In this document: piece after piece, positions 1 to 36,500 of the stretch | How positions within the stretch are numbered: position 1 is the first letter of the stretch | Layout: each line of letters starts with the position of its first letter | NCBI GenBank assembly: GCA_009760855.2 | Contig: WPIO01000072.1 | Coordinates: 1,576,001-1,640,000 of the forward strand | DNA from: Cristatella mucedo | Lineage: Eukaryota; Bryozoa; Phylactolaemata; Cristatellidae | Direction: 5' to 3' | DNA: 64,000 nt | The notes under the pieces: generated by a model | The model's database searches: none | Told to the model about the DNA's origin: nothing | What the model saw: only the letters and a program-made list of their open reading frames with translations | Program-made: the position numbers and the translations under genes

Positions 1-1025
1 AAAGGTGTCAGTCGGTAGTTGCAGCTGAGAAGGAGGCTTAAGAAATAATCCCGCAAATGATTCGTGAACGAGTCAGAGCAGAATCAGTTCCGTCTGAGTT
101 TGGAAGCAGTTCTGTCTGAGCGGGATCGGGAATAAGACTGTATGTGATAGGTTTGCAACTCAGATATTATGGCCTACATTTGCAGTCTCCTGGTTAATGA
201 CGTAGCCGAGGTCCAGCCCCAGCATGTTCATTTCGTTCTCCAATCTGCCTTGAGATCATCCGAGAGCAAGCTGAAAGCCTAGGCATTTTACATAGTGGGT
301 TTACGATCTGTAAAGGTGGAATTGCCTTAAGTGTTAGTAGTTCAACTCCTCTGTTTTTATCCCTCCATTTCGAAACACAAGCGTTAGTCGAGCTGCTTGA
401 ATTTTGACGGGACTGCCACATTAATATTACCTTGTCGTACATTTATTAAAATAGCATGCCATAATATGAAGGAGTTGTAGAGGTGTATTTAAAGCTGTCC
501 GTGATGAGCATAAAAGTAATGGACACTTCCACTTTATATCCGTGTCTGAATGCTATTCTATATTAACACCTCGTGAGTCGTTGCCCCTTGATCACTACAG
601 CTTTGCAAAATTTGAGATCCTTTGGTTTATTAATGACTTTTCTCGGGTGACACTCTCATCCTAATATCAGAAATCTAGAGAGCGCTTGCAGATAAGACAC
701 CTGCCTAAGCCAGCCTGCGAGACCAAACGACGTTTCTGAATCTGCATTTGGCAGGTTGACTGGTAACCGCTTCCGATCTTCGTTAAGGAAAGCAATTATC
801 TCTAGGCTGGGATTGTATGTCTTTAGTGCATCTAATCGTTGCTGAGGTATGTACCGAATCCTCGGCTATGGTTGCATGTCGATAGTGTGTAAACGTTGCT
901 TGCTCATTGTTGATCATTACTTACTCTTTCGAATGAGTATATCTGATAGCTTTCTGTAGGGCACACAGGTGGCTTCGCTCGGCAACGCGTCCGGTTGACC
1001 AACGTCATTGTTGTATCAAATAAAT
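1..1025. other. No recognised feature
   Basis: I see no convincing exon or repeat here. The first coding exon of the DPH6-like gene should encode only about eight residues and end in phase 2. I could not find it in 1-1837, so it may lie upstream of the window. Confidence 0.4.
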
Positions 1026-1029
1026 AAAT

Positions 1030-1212
1030 AAAAATAAATCCTAGCTGATTAAACAGCCTCTTTTTGTATAGCGACAGAAGAGCCTTTATGGCTATCACCA
1101 CTGCTTGCTGTAGCGATAAAGAATCGCCCACTGCAGGAATCGAACCCACGACCTCGGGACCAAGGTCGTGAAAGCAACCGCCTTACCTGGTGTGCCATCA
1201 CGGCTCACCATA
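1030..1212 (-). repeat. SINE-B copy (tRNA-derived), near full length
   Basis: Read on the minus strand it starts at GAGCCGTGATGGCACAC. It has a perfect pol III A box (TGGCACACcAGG-type), then a B box GGTTCGATTCC, and ends near GTTTAATCAGCTAGGAT followed by A/T-rich sequence. It is nearly identical to the copies at 11047 and 49575, so this is a relatively young insertion. Confidence 0.75.
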
Positions 1213-1317
1213 CCTAACCACTGTATAGGTCACTGCCCCTCCTTGATGTTTTTTCCTAAGCTTGGCTGTGGCTTGATCGGTGTCCTATCGGGGGGGGGGG
1301 GGAAGCTGCGCACTTCA

Positions 1318-1445
1318 CAACCCGGGTCGTGTTCTGAATCCTGCAGCAGGCAATTCCTTAGTGCTCACTACAAGCTCGGCTGATAGCCACCAAGGCTCGT
1401 CTGCCACTCTATATTTGAGGCTGTTGAATCAGCTGGCCTTCACTT
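1318..1445 (+). repeat. SINE-B fragment, diverged
   Basis: The 3' two thirds of SINE-B can be followed from a decayed B box through 'aggctgttgaatcagct'. The A-box end is lost or unrecognisable, and a poly-G run lies just upstream at 1290-1302. Confidence 0.5.
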
Positions 1446-1837
1446 TTCAGATAAGCTGATTCCTTCCAACTGGCACTTCGGCTGAGATCGCTTAGGCCAA
1501 AGACTAAAATGCTTGTATTTCAAATCACAAAGTCAGCTAAATTTTGATAATAACAAAATGCAACAGCAAACACCTCAGGATAGTCCGATGAACCTATCAT
1601 GGCCATGCACTCTGCTGACGGCTTACCAGTGCAGCCTTTCATGTTACAGCTAACGGCAATGCCTTGTAGTTTCTCAACCGACAGTGCTGCGCCATTTTGT
1701 TTATAAATTGTCTGAGTCGCAAGGATTTAAAAACTGAGCCCTTACATCGGTGGTATAGACCTTTCTCTTGTTTCTTCTTTGGAACACATCGTTGCATTAG
1801 AAGCAGGCCTTGTGCTGTATTTTCTCTTTATTTTCAG

Positions 1838-24854
<23,017 letters not shown>

Positions 24855-25573
24855 ATGATTGGCCGCTTGCTGTCAGCTTCTGCAACAGCGACGTCCCCAC
24901 ACGATCAAGTCGGCACGGCTGTCTTTTTTCCAGATGACAACCTCGCTCGTTCGCCCTCATCCGAGCAGGAGCAGACCGGAGCAAGAGACATCATCGAGCC
25001 CTGCTGCAATGCAGTCAAACAAGCCTGCCGTGGACAGCGACAGTGCATCGTGTTCTTCGACTGCTCCAAAGTCGACGGAGTGCAACTGCAGCTCTGTAAG
25101 CACTGGCTGATACGGCCGCTGCACATCTTACCACATGCATATCTTATTCAGTCTGAAGTTAGTGCCCTCTTCCGCATCCAGAATCATCTGTGAATTGCAA
25201 AACCTTAAAAACCTTGCCGTCTATGGCGTCTCCACGAAAAATTCCTACTTGCCCCTGTTGCTCAATTTTCACTCCAACCTGTCCTCACTGGAAGAATGCT
25301 ACAACACGACACTAGCCGACGCTCTTGATGACTTTGCTCTAAGCACAGTTGGTTGACACCTGTGCGCCCTTGCCCTGTGGCCATGGTTTACCAGACATTA
25401 AAAAGCTAGGTCTACTCAGCACAAGCTTGAGAAACATACAAAAGCTGAAGATTGTCCATTCACAGGCAGGCTACCGTAGACCTGTTGATCCTTGAAAAGT
25501 CAAGTCTAGCTTCTATAAAAACATTCTCGAATTGCACATGCATAATCTAAAAATACCGATGTATCTCCATTAC
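24855..25573. other. Intergenic, downstream of DPH6
   Basis: Two overlapping open frames at 24855-25193 have no recognised family and are not supported as exons, since joining them to the preceding exon gives a stop. An ATTAAA at about 25396 could be a distal poly(A) signal. Confidence 0.35.
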
Positions 25574-25712
25574 ATGGTTTGGCCCAGTGGTTAAGGTGCT
25601 CGCACCGACCAAAGTCTGGCCGAGGTCATAGGCTCGAGCCCCGTGGTGTATGTGAAGCGCCTGAATAGAGATTTAGTTCTCTTAGGGCGCTATACAAATG
25701 AAATATATTTAA
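25574..25712 (+). repeat. SINE-A copy
   Basis: Has a good A-box-like 'tggtttggcccagtggttaa' and the B box 'ggctcgagccccg'. The tail 'gtgaagcgcctgaatagaga' to 'gggcgctatacaaatg' is followed by an A/T tail. Confidence 0.85.
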
Positions 25713-25723
25713 TTATATTTATA

Positions 25724-25870
25724 TCCGTCTGTAACTCCACAAAGACTATGTAGGTGTTATGCAGGAGACTTGTGTGTAGCACACTCACAGCCTAAGCGGC
25801 ATTTGGTAGCCAACAGACTTCATCTCACACAAAGAGAAAGTGAGAAGCATAGCTGAGTCAGGGGAGCAGT
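25724..25870 (-). mobile_element. LINE-2f 3' end
   Basis: On the minus strand shows 'gatgaagtctgttggctacc' and 'gccgcttaggctgtgagtg', then a shared 'gtctgtaactccacaaag' region seen also at 49811-49960. Confidence 0.6.
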
Positions 25871-25914
25871 AGGTGTCTCGACCTTCTCAGGAATGCAGAC
25901 ACGGGTAATCTCTG

Positions 25915-27070
25915 CTTATTTTACTTTATCTTTTTGCAGTGTTTGATGCTATTGATCACCACATCCTGCTCAAGTGCCTCTCATCTCGCCTGGGCACCAC
26001 TGTCAGTATACTGCAATTGTTTAGGTACTATCTCAGTGGGAGACTTCAGAGCATTGATGTCAATGCGCAGCAATCATCCCAGGAGCCTCTAAATTATGGG
26101 GGTACCCCAGGGCTCTGTGCTTGGTTCATTATTCTTTCACAATTTGTATTCTCCCTCTTGCCGATGTAATCACCAAACGAAATTCGTTAATCTTTCACAA
26201 TGTGTACTCTCCCTCTTGCCGATGTAATCACCAAATGAAATATAGGCTTCAATTTCTATGCATATGGTACACAGCTGTACTTATGTTTTGACCCCTCCCA
26301 GCTTTCTAGCCCCCCTAACTCCCTTACTTAATCTATTGCTGACATCTGCACTCGGATGGCAGCAAAATTTCTCAAATTGAATGACGATCAATCCAACTTA
26401 CTTGTCATTGATATGAGCAAACCAAGTGTGACTCGGAAATTAGAAATGTTAACCCTCAAAATCGGCTCTACCAGCATATCTCCGCCCTATTCCAAAATGA
26501 CCTTTTGCAATACAACCACACAACTCCAGGGTCAAGTCTGCCCACTTTCATCTAACATAGCAGAGTTGGGCCTGGTTAGATATGGATACTACATCCAAGC
26601 TGGTATCTCGGCTGCTTGCAGGTCTACCGGCCTATGCAATCAGGTGTTTACAGTTCGGGCAAGACTATGCAGCTAGGCTTGTCTGTCGTGAGCGTCTCAG
26701 TTACCACATTACACCGCTTGCCGACCTGCGCTGGCTCTCAAGCAGTCAGTTTATCGACTTCGAGGTTCTGTCGCTTACCTTTAGGTCTCTTCATTCTCCG
26801 ACTTTAGCCTACCTACCAGAACTACTTCCCAACCAGGCTAAGCTTGGCTTGACGACATTTAAAAAGAAGCTAAGAACAGACCTGGTCCTCAAAGCATTTG
26901 CTGGGTCCTTGCGATTTGTCTTTTGCTGACACTGTATTTTACCACTCAGCACATTATGCATTTGACACTGTGCATGTTACTGCTAACTGTATGTTTATGC
27001 TTCCTTCACCACAAATAATGTAGAGTGCCTAGAAAGTTCTCTGAGAGCAGTATACGAATGTATAATTATC
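25915..27070 (+). mobile_element. LINE-1f copy with RT core, decayed
   Basis: 25939 onward reads VFDAIDHHILLKCLSSRLGT, the RT finger/palm block, then PLNYGGTPG (from PL..GVPQG). Frameshifts follow to the C-terminal block at 26582-26929 (VCRERLSYHITPLADLRWL) and a 3' tail at 27024-27065. The catalytic YxDD-like motif is decayed (FYAYGTQ at about 26250). A dead copy lying between DPH6 and TTC7. Confidence 0.8.
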
Positions 27071-27557
27071 AATAATGCTAGGGCCGAGCGTGGAGCTGCG
27101 GCAGTGCTGCAAGCATATGGAAAGATCGCGATCGAGCAGATCTCGGTGGACGAGTTCTCCGTCGATAGAAAATACCAAACTCGTGCATTTCGTCCGTTGT
27201 AGCCCTGAAGCAGCGATGCGGCATGGAAATGTGCATGCTGGTCCCGTGTCGCACCGTCTACCATTCCACGCCTGGACTGGTCGCAGAGCGCTGCGCCGCA
27301 GCCGTCGCTCAGGATGCCTGCCTGACCGCCAGTCACGTGGCAGTTGTGGGGTGCCCCGCTTAAAGCACCAGCAGCAGCAAAAAACCGGCAGCCACCGCAG
27401 CTGCAGCGCCAGCAGCCGTGGGGCGTGTGCGTGTCAAGAGAGAAAGGGGGAGGCGACAGCAAGCGTGTAGACCTCGCAGACTGTTTGAGTCGACCGCCGA
27501 GCCAGCGCCGGCTGCCCTTCTGAGCGATCGGATGTGGAGGGGAAGGGCGGCAGCCTC
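27071..27557. other. Sequence 3' of TTC7
   Basis: Presumed TTC7 3' UTR and flank (read on minus). An open minus frame continues across it but lies beyond the TTC7 stop. It is GC-rich with no repeat recognised. Confidence 0.4.
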
Positions 27558-30500
27558 TCACAAGGCTCTCTGGATGACCGAGAACGGTAGCAGTGGTGCC
27601 GTGGCCTCCAGGGTGACAGCCGTCAGAAGACATTCGGCTGCCATCTCATAGTCACCCGTGCTTTCGAGGACCACCCCAAGCTCCTTCCTGCAAGAGTAAA
27701 GGAAAGAGCTTTTTCTCTCGGCAAGTGTCCTCCGCAGGACGGCGCAGTGAAGAAAGCATGCTCCGTGCACAGGTTTCCTTGCACGTGTCTCCAAACCGGG
27801 CAATGAATGGCGACACTTCGCACACACGACCTCGAGCTCGAGGCGGCTGGCTCACCAAGTCATGAACGACGTTGGGTCGGCATTTACGGCGTCTCGAAGA
27901 GTCTTCTCGGCCAGCTTGCTGCATCCGGTCAGGTGCAGAACGCGCCCCTGCAAAACAGGCGGTTGTTGTAGTTAGTTAACACGGCGTGACGGCCACAGGC
28001 CAGATGTGGGCGCCGGAGGCCAGCGAATGACGCCCCCTGTGATTCGGGCTGCTGCTGTGCTGAAGCCTCTGAAACATGCCATGCTAGATTGGTGCTATCA
28101 AGTGACACCGCTCACCAGATGCTGGAGGCTTCGGATGTGATACGGATTTATGGAGAGGGCCGTCTCATAGCAGACTTTGGCTTCAGAGTAATTGCACTCG
28201 GCTTCCATGATTCGTCCTTTCTATTTTAAAATGGAAACATCGTGACAGTCGATGCGCAAGAAGGCCTTCACAAGCAGCATATCCAACTATAGAGCTGTGC
28301 GCTGTCACTATTCTAACCTTTAGTCCATAATTAGGGTGCTTTACTTGCATGCCTTCGTACTTTCAAGCTAGTTATTTATTGCCTGGCTGCTGTCATCGGT
28401 GCGACTGCTTTAAGAAACGACGTGAGTCTAAAGATGCAATGGTAACAGTTCTGAATCGTTGCGGTCTCGTGAAAAATGCTTGCAGGGCACACGTTACATG
28501 TGAGGTGTTTTCGTACCACCGGCAGTTTGTTTTTAAGTATGCAGCAACACGTTCTAGACGTTTGCGAATCTGCTCTTAAAGGACAGACGGTCACTTTCTT
28601 GCCTTTTAGTGACTTCTTTACCTCAAAGCAACCCAGGGCACGTCTATTGTGGCATGCAGCTTTTTCTGATTATTATTCGAGGACCTGAACTCAGTCGTTT
28701 CAGACCGGCAGTGTTTGACTGCTCTAAGACTAGTTGCAACAATCAGGTGCAGAGCTTCGTAATTAAAAAACTGGCTGCCATGCAGGGGTAAACTCGCTTC
28801 CACGAAGTTCGTAACTTAAACGTGAGACACCGGCTTCTATAGTAGCAGCCAAATCTGTTCATGCAACTAAAGGAAGCAAAAAATCCAGGCTGTTCCTCGA
28901 ACCCTTTGCTTTGTTCTTGTGAACAGTCCTTTGTGTTCTTGTGCGTGCTGATATTGTGCAAGTCATTATTGACATGATTCTGTTTCAGCATATGAAGTGC
29001 CTAAAAAGAGGTTTGTAGTTCTAGCGAGCTATATAAATGTGTTATTAATATTACTACTAGTATCTGTACCTACAGCACCATAGGTCTAGGGTTCAAAGCC
29101 AAAATAGCAATGTACTATAAAAATAACATAAAATAAAAAATAACTAATAAAATAATTTAAAAATTAATAAATAAATAACTACAAAATAGCAATGTATGTA
29201 TGGACTGTAGCCCAGGTGCTACATACAATTGCAATACAATTCACGAGCAGAGGTTCCAGTCCTGCAGTAGCAATCCTACAGTTCCCCATAGCAGCTAAGG
29301 CTCTTCTGCAGCTATATAAAATACGGCTCTTGAATCAGCCTCCATGTTTGCCCTTTATTAAGTGCACTGCGCCAAAGAGAAGCATGGCACTCCATCTGCC
29401 TCACCAAGCCCAGCCGTTGGTCACGCATTGTTACTTTTTCTTACTGGGGAAAATGGTATTTTTTGGTCTTATTCTCAGATTATTGTCTTGGCTTACTACG
29501 TCAGTTACCACGGTAATAAGTAAATATATGACATTCATCTACGGACCTACACGGCCATCGAACGGAATAACCTTTGCAATTAATTACCGTCAGACTTTTA
29601 CTGTTGTATAATAATAATGCTAAATTTGAATAGCACCCTAAGAGAAGTACATCTCTACCGATACTTGACATGTGCTGGAAAGGAAGCGTGTCAATTGGTT
29701 AGAGATAACATGTGTGCACAATTTCAGCATTACACAGATAAATTCACCCAGGCAGGAAAGGCTGTGAGGAACATGTGCATTGTAGATTATTTGTACATAT
29801 CGTCGTGTCAGAGGATGTCTTGATATCATTCGGTAGCAAGATCCGGGCTTTGGGAGCATACAAACAAAAGGCATGGTCTTCAAAGGTTTTGAGATTGGTT
29901 ACAGGTTCAGCTAAACCACTTGAGTCAGAAGAGCCGGCGGTATAGCGCAAAGCCAGAGAAGAAAGTTATAGAAAGACTGGAGCAAGATAATGAAGGAACC
30001 TGAAAGCTGATATCCTGCTTCATAGAGATACGGTGCAGGTCTTCGAGAAGTGGTGTGTATTGTAGCAGGTGTGACATTCTCGACAGCCAAGCCTAGCTAC
30101 AGTGTTTAACGTCAAATGTGAACGGTTCGTGGCACGCACAGGAATACTTGCCAGCAGTGAGTAATAGAGGCATTAGCGTGCTACCTGCACATTCATTGTG
30201 ACATCTCTAGCACAGACATGGCCACGTTTGCCATCGATACATTCTGCCCTGCCGAGCCGCCACGAACCCAACTCCCCTTACCCCGGGCACCAGTACTTAC
30301 CATGTAGCTGACCTGGTGCGAAAGCGGGAACAGGGCTGCAGCCTCTTGTACGCACACTGCTGCATCGCTGAGCCTCGAACTACTCAAGAAAATGTCAGCT
30401 GCAACGACAGCCGTCCGGGAGCGAGTTGCCACATTGCAGCAATCGAACACATGAAACTCAGTTAACGGGTTCGGGCATCGGCCAGGCTGAGTACTGGCTA

Positions 30501-33500
30501 TTGATATCACACAGCCAAAAACAGGAAGCAGCATTAGCAGCTGATTGTTGCTTAAATGTACTACTAATCAGGCAATTCGATCGCTTACCCAAGTGTAGCC
30601 ATATCTGCGACTGCAAAGCCCACGACTGCTGCGGCCCCCGTCGAACGAACGCCGAGCTTTGGTTTGACGATGCGACCTCAGACAAAGCTTGTTCAACGCG
30701 AAGAGCAGCTATCGACTCCTTCATCGAACCTGCAGACACCAGACAAAGCAACTGAACACGAGGCAGTTGCTCGTAGAGCCGGAGATTCACACCTTGCCTC
30801 TTCGAGTAAGCTGGTATTAATGAGTCAAAACTAAAGTATCGCTGGTGGCTACTCATGCATGCAGATTGATACATTTAGTTACAAGTGCTGCACCTCGAAT
30901 ACGGCTAACGAGAAAGTCCAATGGACAGCTAAACTTTAGACCACTAAACTGGATGAAAATAATTAGAATCAGAAGTGTATGATAAAAAACCGATAACCCA
31001 TTCTTGCTCACAAGGAAAGATCGGTCAAAGTCGATATGTAGCGCCCTGCTGGCCTTGGCTGAATTTTAGCACGAACAAGAGCTGTTCGGAGGCGGGCTAG
31101 AACTCCTTTGTCCTGGAGCAGTGAGCCGGAGAGGAGCGTCAGTGCGGTTAGAGAGGAAGCGCTTAAGAGCAAGCCAGGAAGCTCTGAGAAGAGCGGCAGC
31201 GATTCGGCCTTTAGAATTGGTCCGATACCCGCGGAAGCCGCTGATAGATGTTGGCTGGCCTGTCAACCCCCGCCTTCCCTCTTTCCAAGAAAGAATCGTC
31301 TGGAACCCATTCGCCATTCAAGCTGGACAGAGGTGCCCTTCGAGTGGCCTGGGGACGGTATTAATTCCTTTCCGTAATGGGCCAAGGTGTCCGGGCCCAA
31401 TACCACTAAGCTCTTGGCCCATTGTTTCAGCTAGGTATTTAAGAGTCGAGCGACGCTCGCTCTTGGTCTTACGGTCTTTTGTCTTTGGTCCGGCTTCGAC
31501 GCCGTCGCACTCGTTTCTTTGAAAGCGAGGGAGGAGGGCGGGCCGTCAGCCGACGATGGACGGAACAGGACAAGACAGCGCTAGGAGGATTCGGTGGACT
31601 CCACCGAATACGGTCGTATCGCGCCCGAGCTGGCATTCTGTGTTTCGTTTGTGTTTTGTGTGCGCGTGCTAGCACGTGGTCTCGGCATAGGGATTTGCCG
31701 GTGCGAGCTAGTCGTAGTTGGCGTGTGTGGAGCCCTAGCTCCCCAGTTAGGGTTTAGGCTCCGGTTCGCGCTTCAGTGTGGAGAAGTATTTCCTCCGCAG
31801 GAGTGCTTGAGTTGGCGTGTGTGGAGTATTCCTGTCGCACTGGTGGAAACCGAGTTCTAGTTCTCCGGGTAGGATTTAGACTCCGGTTCGCGCTTCAGTG
31901 TGGAGAAGTATTTCCTCCGCAGGAGTGCTTGAGTTGGCGTGTGTGGAGTATTCCTGTCGCACTGGTGGAAACCGAGTTCTAGTTCTCCGGGTAGGATTTA
32001 GACTCCGGTTCGCGCTTCAGTGTGGAGAAGTATTTCCTCCGCAGGAGTGTTTGAGTTGGCGTGTTTGGGGTATTCCCTCGGCACAGGTGGGAACGGATTC
32101 CTAGTTCACCGGTTCGGGTTTAGGGTCCGGGTCGCGCTTAGTGTGGAGGGGTATTCCCTCCGCAAGAGTGTTAGTGCAGCTGAGAACGTGCGAGGAGTGT
32201 GGAGATAAAGCTGAACTAGACGCGCAGCGACTTTGTGCGCTTGCGAATAAAGTTCAGTAAAATCCCCAATTTGTGTGTCTCGCTTTCCAATTCACGCCGC
32301 GGACTCAAGACCCCCTTTAGTAACGGTAAGCAGGTTAGCGCCAGAAACGCTCGTTTCGTGGCGGCCAGCTTATTGCGCGTAGGCGCGCACCGAACGGCTT
32401 TAGGCGATAGGCTACACCGCTAGGTAAGCGGCAGGTCAAGCCTACCCCGCCGAGCCTTCGGCGTTACAGATATAATATGCAGCGACAAAGTCATCGCCAA
32501 GGCAACCTGTTCTGCAAGATAACCTAACTCTCCTGGTGTTTATGGTATTATCAAGCGACTGGAACTAGCCATTGGCATCTGCATAGGCAGTACGCGTACT
32601 GCATAGGCTGTGCTCCTACTGAGCATACCCGCCGAGGTAATTCGGCTGGCTGTCTCCACATCATGCCACAACCGGTGGTCATGTACGACGGCTTGGGCTC
32701 AGTCGCTGAGACCGCTGCTAAGTTATGTTCCTGTGTCGGTTCAGATATTTTTTAAGCAAGTGCACTGTCGTCATCGCTGTTTCTATATACGGCTAGCAGG
32801 CAAGTCACGATATTCGAACCAATGCCTTTCTGCGAAAGAAGCTTGTCGGATGAGTAGATGCAGCTGCAGCAATTGGTAGACTGGGGCACAGTTGATCTAC
32901 GACTCTACGACTACTGAGTTATATTGGATCTATGACTACTGGTGGTGTATTATTAGCAGGCTGAGGTCACTTGTAGTTTTGAAGTTGCCCAGGGCGCCGA
33001 TGTCTTGTTAATTAATGGCAGATTGCCTCTGCCTGATGAGAAGCCTACTAGCAAGTTTCAGCATGCAGATTCGTGGGGAGCTGCAGTGCCTAGAGACTTT
33101 GGTTGGGATTCATTTCTTACCTGCTCGGCCTCCCAACTTTCTCCCTTGACGTCAGTGCAAGATACTGCCTGCATCTGCTGTTACTGTCGAGTAGACCAGA
33201 TCTGATGAACGAAAGACATGGCCTCTAGGCTGGGTACCAATATTTTCTTATCAAGAGCCCAGTGAGTTCTAAAGTGGTGACCCAGCCGAAGCATGGCTGG
33301 GGTTGGATGGCTCGTTACCTATCAAGAAGTTGCAAGTGATCTTCGGTATGGCACTCGATGACTGGCCGTTGCTGCACATCTACCACCCTTGCTTTTGATG
33401 TCAGGATGAAGGTCGCACCGTCTGTCTGGTTTTGCCGTCTGCCATTACTCTATGAGTAGTTTGGCTGGACATGGTAAGTCCTATACCAAACCTCAAACCA

Positions 33501-36500
33501 AACTGGCAAAAAAATCGAGGCTCAAGAACTGTTAGCACTGACCAGTTCTTCGGGATCACAAATTTGGCAAATATAATGTCTAAAATCTGAATAACTTTCT
33601 GAGTAAAAACTGGTAGCTAATCGGTGGTCCCAGTCGACTGTAAGAAAGTAGTCGCTTCCATCCTGATGAAATATGTCTGCAGCTACTTTCAGGAATGAAT
33701 GCCTGGGAATCGAATGAAACATCGAAAGCATCGTTATTGAGTTCCATTTTTCTGAAAATTAGCGCTGGCAGCTAGCGTATCCTCGATCTCAATGGTGGTG
33801 TCGGGCCAGCGCGTGGTTGTCTTTGTCAAACAGTGTGCACTTAACAATGCAAAACCTGGGTCTTAGCTCAGGGGTAAGGTGCTCGCTCGTCAAAAACGAG
33901 ATCGTGGGTTCGAGTCCTGCAGTGGGAAACCCTTTATTGCCCACTGCAAGCAGTGTGGTTGCCTGTAAGGCACTTCTGCTGCTATACAAATGAGGCTGAT
34001 GAATCAGTTAACCTTTAACTTTGATGCTGCAATGCAGGTGTCACAAAGCTTTCTGGCAAAAGGACGGGGAGTGACTATCCCATGGCCTTTAAAAGACCAA
34101 AATCACTGTGAACAGATAGATGGTGTCAAACTCTCGAGTGCAACCACAGTAGAGGAGGTGGTTACTTCCCATCACGCCATCCGGTAAGGATGTAGGGGGC
34201 AAAGCCTGAAGGCTAGCATCTGCTTTTCATCCATCCATTCGTCATTCAAGCAGTCGCCCACTAGGAGTCCTGCTCAGAGCTTCTGCCATCACCACAAGCA
34301 AAGCCCAGTGATTAGGGCGGCGAGAGACTCGCCCTGACGCTGGGGTTGTTGATTTTGCTGAGCCAGCCGCAGGCTGTCGAGACTTTTTGTGGATCAACAA
34401 GATCGGTTGTCTTGTCCTAAAGTTGTCACAAGCCTTGTAGAAAGTCGGACTTTTTCTTGGTTGATGCTTTGTGCCACAAAAGTGGCCATTATGACGGTCG
34501 ACATTCACGTGGCTCAAACCACCTTGGTGTGCCACCCGTTGGTCAGAACCTGGAGCAATGTCAGGTTATTGTGGCCAATGAGGTGCCTACGTGGGTGTCA
34601 TGGAGATTTGCTGGGGAACGGCAGGTATTCATGAAGCTTTCTCATGGCACGGCCGTGGTTCGTAAAAGAGCTTTTTCCGAATGACGGCCAAGAAGACGTT
34701 CAAGACAATCTGGTGCATTATCTTTGCCCTATTGTCAGTATGGTATTTGTAGGATTCGATGAGGCAAAGCAGTTCTGTATAGAACGAATTGGCTGTGCCC
34801 CTTCCTGCGAGCAGCAAAACAGGAAACGCTCGTATGCTTTATTTCTCTGGGCGACGAACCACTCAACAATTATTTTTTGAACATGTATCCAAGTTGTCCT
34901 CTTCTTTTCGGGCCATGCCCCAATCAAACGTCATGAAAATGTCCATGGCTTCACATTCTAAGGTGATAAACAGAATCGCTATCTTAATAGGACCATCCTT
35001 GTGCATCTTCTCTGATGCTTTCATGTAAAAGTTGAAGTGGTCCTTCCATTTTGGTCTCTCGACGAAACATTCGCCTGTACCAGTGGGGCGGTTGCTGCCA
35101 GTGTGCCATTCGTGGGTCTCATGATCGCAAAGCACTTCAAGACACCATGCGGTATTCTCAAGCAGCTGTACGCTACCGTAAGCATCTACTTTATTCATAG
35201 AGCAAGCCCGCTTGAACTGTACAAGAAATTTGATCAAACAGTTTGCATAAACAATGAAGCAATAAACATCTGATATGCAAACAGCAACGAACGCCACTGC
35301 CAGCTCATTTACCTACGACGATCCCTTAGACCTTCCTTAACCAAGAAAAAAATCTAGCTGATTTACCAGACTCTTTTATATAGCGACAGAAGAGCCTTTA
35401 CAGCTATCACCACCGCTTGCAGCGGCGATAAAGGATCGGGCACCGCAGGATTCGAATGCACGACCTTAGGACCAAGGTCGTGAAAAGCAACTGCCTTACC
35501 TACTGTGCCATCACGGCTCACCAAAAACCCGAGCTGGCATTTCACATGCAGTCTGCCTTGATGGCATCAGTTTACTGAGTAGAACATGCACAGTCAACAG
35601 TGGTAACAGAACCAAATCAAATTCTGATAGCACAGACTATTTGCAACATCCACAAACGAAGTGGGCAGCAGGGCTGAAAAAGTAACTGCAAAATGACGCA
35701 TAAATAGAAAATAATTAAATACTAGCTGATTTAACAGCCACTTTTGTATAGAGACGGAAGAGCCTTTACGGCTATAATCACCACTTGCAGATAAAGGATC
35801 AAACACCGCAGAATTCGAACCCACGACCTCGGGATCGAGGTAATGAAAAGCAACCACCTTACCTAGTGTGCCATCACGGCTCACTAACAGTGACTCACCC
35901 GAATTAGGACATAAATTTACAGGCAAAGCAGCACACGTTGTGCTCCCACACAACGTGTGCTATTTCGCCTGCTAAAAACAAAATTTAGGAATAAAATTGA
36001 GTATCAAGGTGCAAAACTCACCTGCTTCATTCGTGAAATCCCTCACGAGTAAACTTGTATCGTCGCCAGTAAGCCTATCAATGAGGCCAGTACCCTTATC
36101 CTCTTCCCTGCAAAAAAAAAGAAAAGAACGAATCGTCACCTGCTGTGGCCAGTGCATTAATCGGTGCGTGCTTCAAGAGATCGCCCACGGTGCTTACTGC
36201 TGGAGGTTTGACTCGAAATCCTGCTTCCACAGCTTGAGCAACTCTTTGCAGGTAGCAAGTGCCTCATCGTTGAACCCAAGTGCATCTTCTAATTTAGATT
36301 TGGTGAACAACAGGCTGTGCAAAACAGAAGTGCGATGCCATTCAAACAATGTGAATATGACGTCGCCGCTGCAAGTAGTTCTACAGCAGAAGCAACAAGA
36401 CATAGCAAACCAGCCGGGAGAAGGCAGCCATACTGCCTGCCATTAGCTTTATGTACTCTGCGATGCACGACAGTACTAAGCAAATGCCATAAATAAAAAC

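Noticed and set aside
24855-25193. Open frames after the DPH6 stop as further DPH6 exons
   Set aside because: Joining them in phase to the exon at 24606-24731 gives an immediate stop, whereas the exon at 24794 closes the frame cleanly.
26995-27633. A 212-residue minus-strand frame overlapping the TTC7 3' end
   Set aside because: It is in a different frame from the TTC7 last exon, has low-complexity composition, and no family or splice support.
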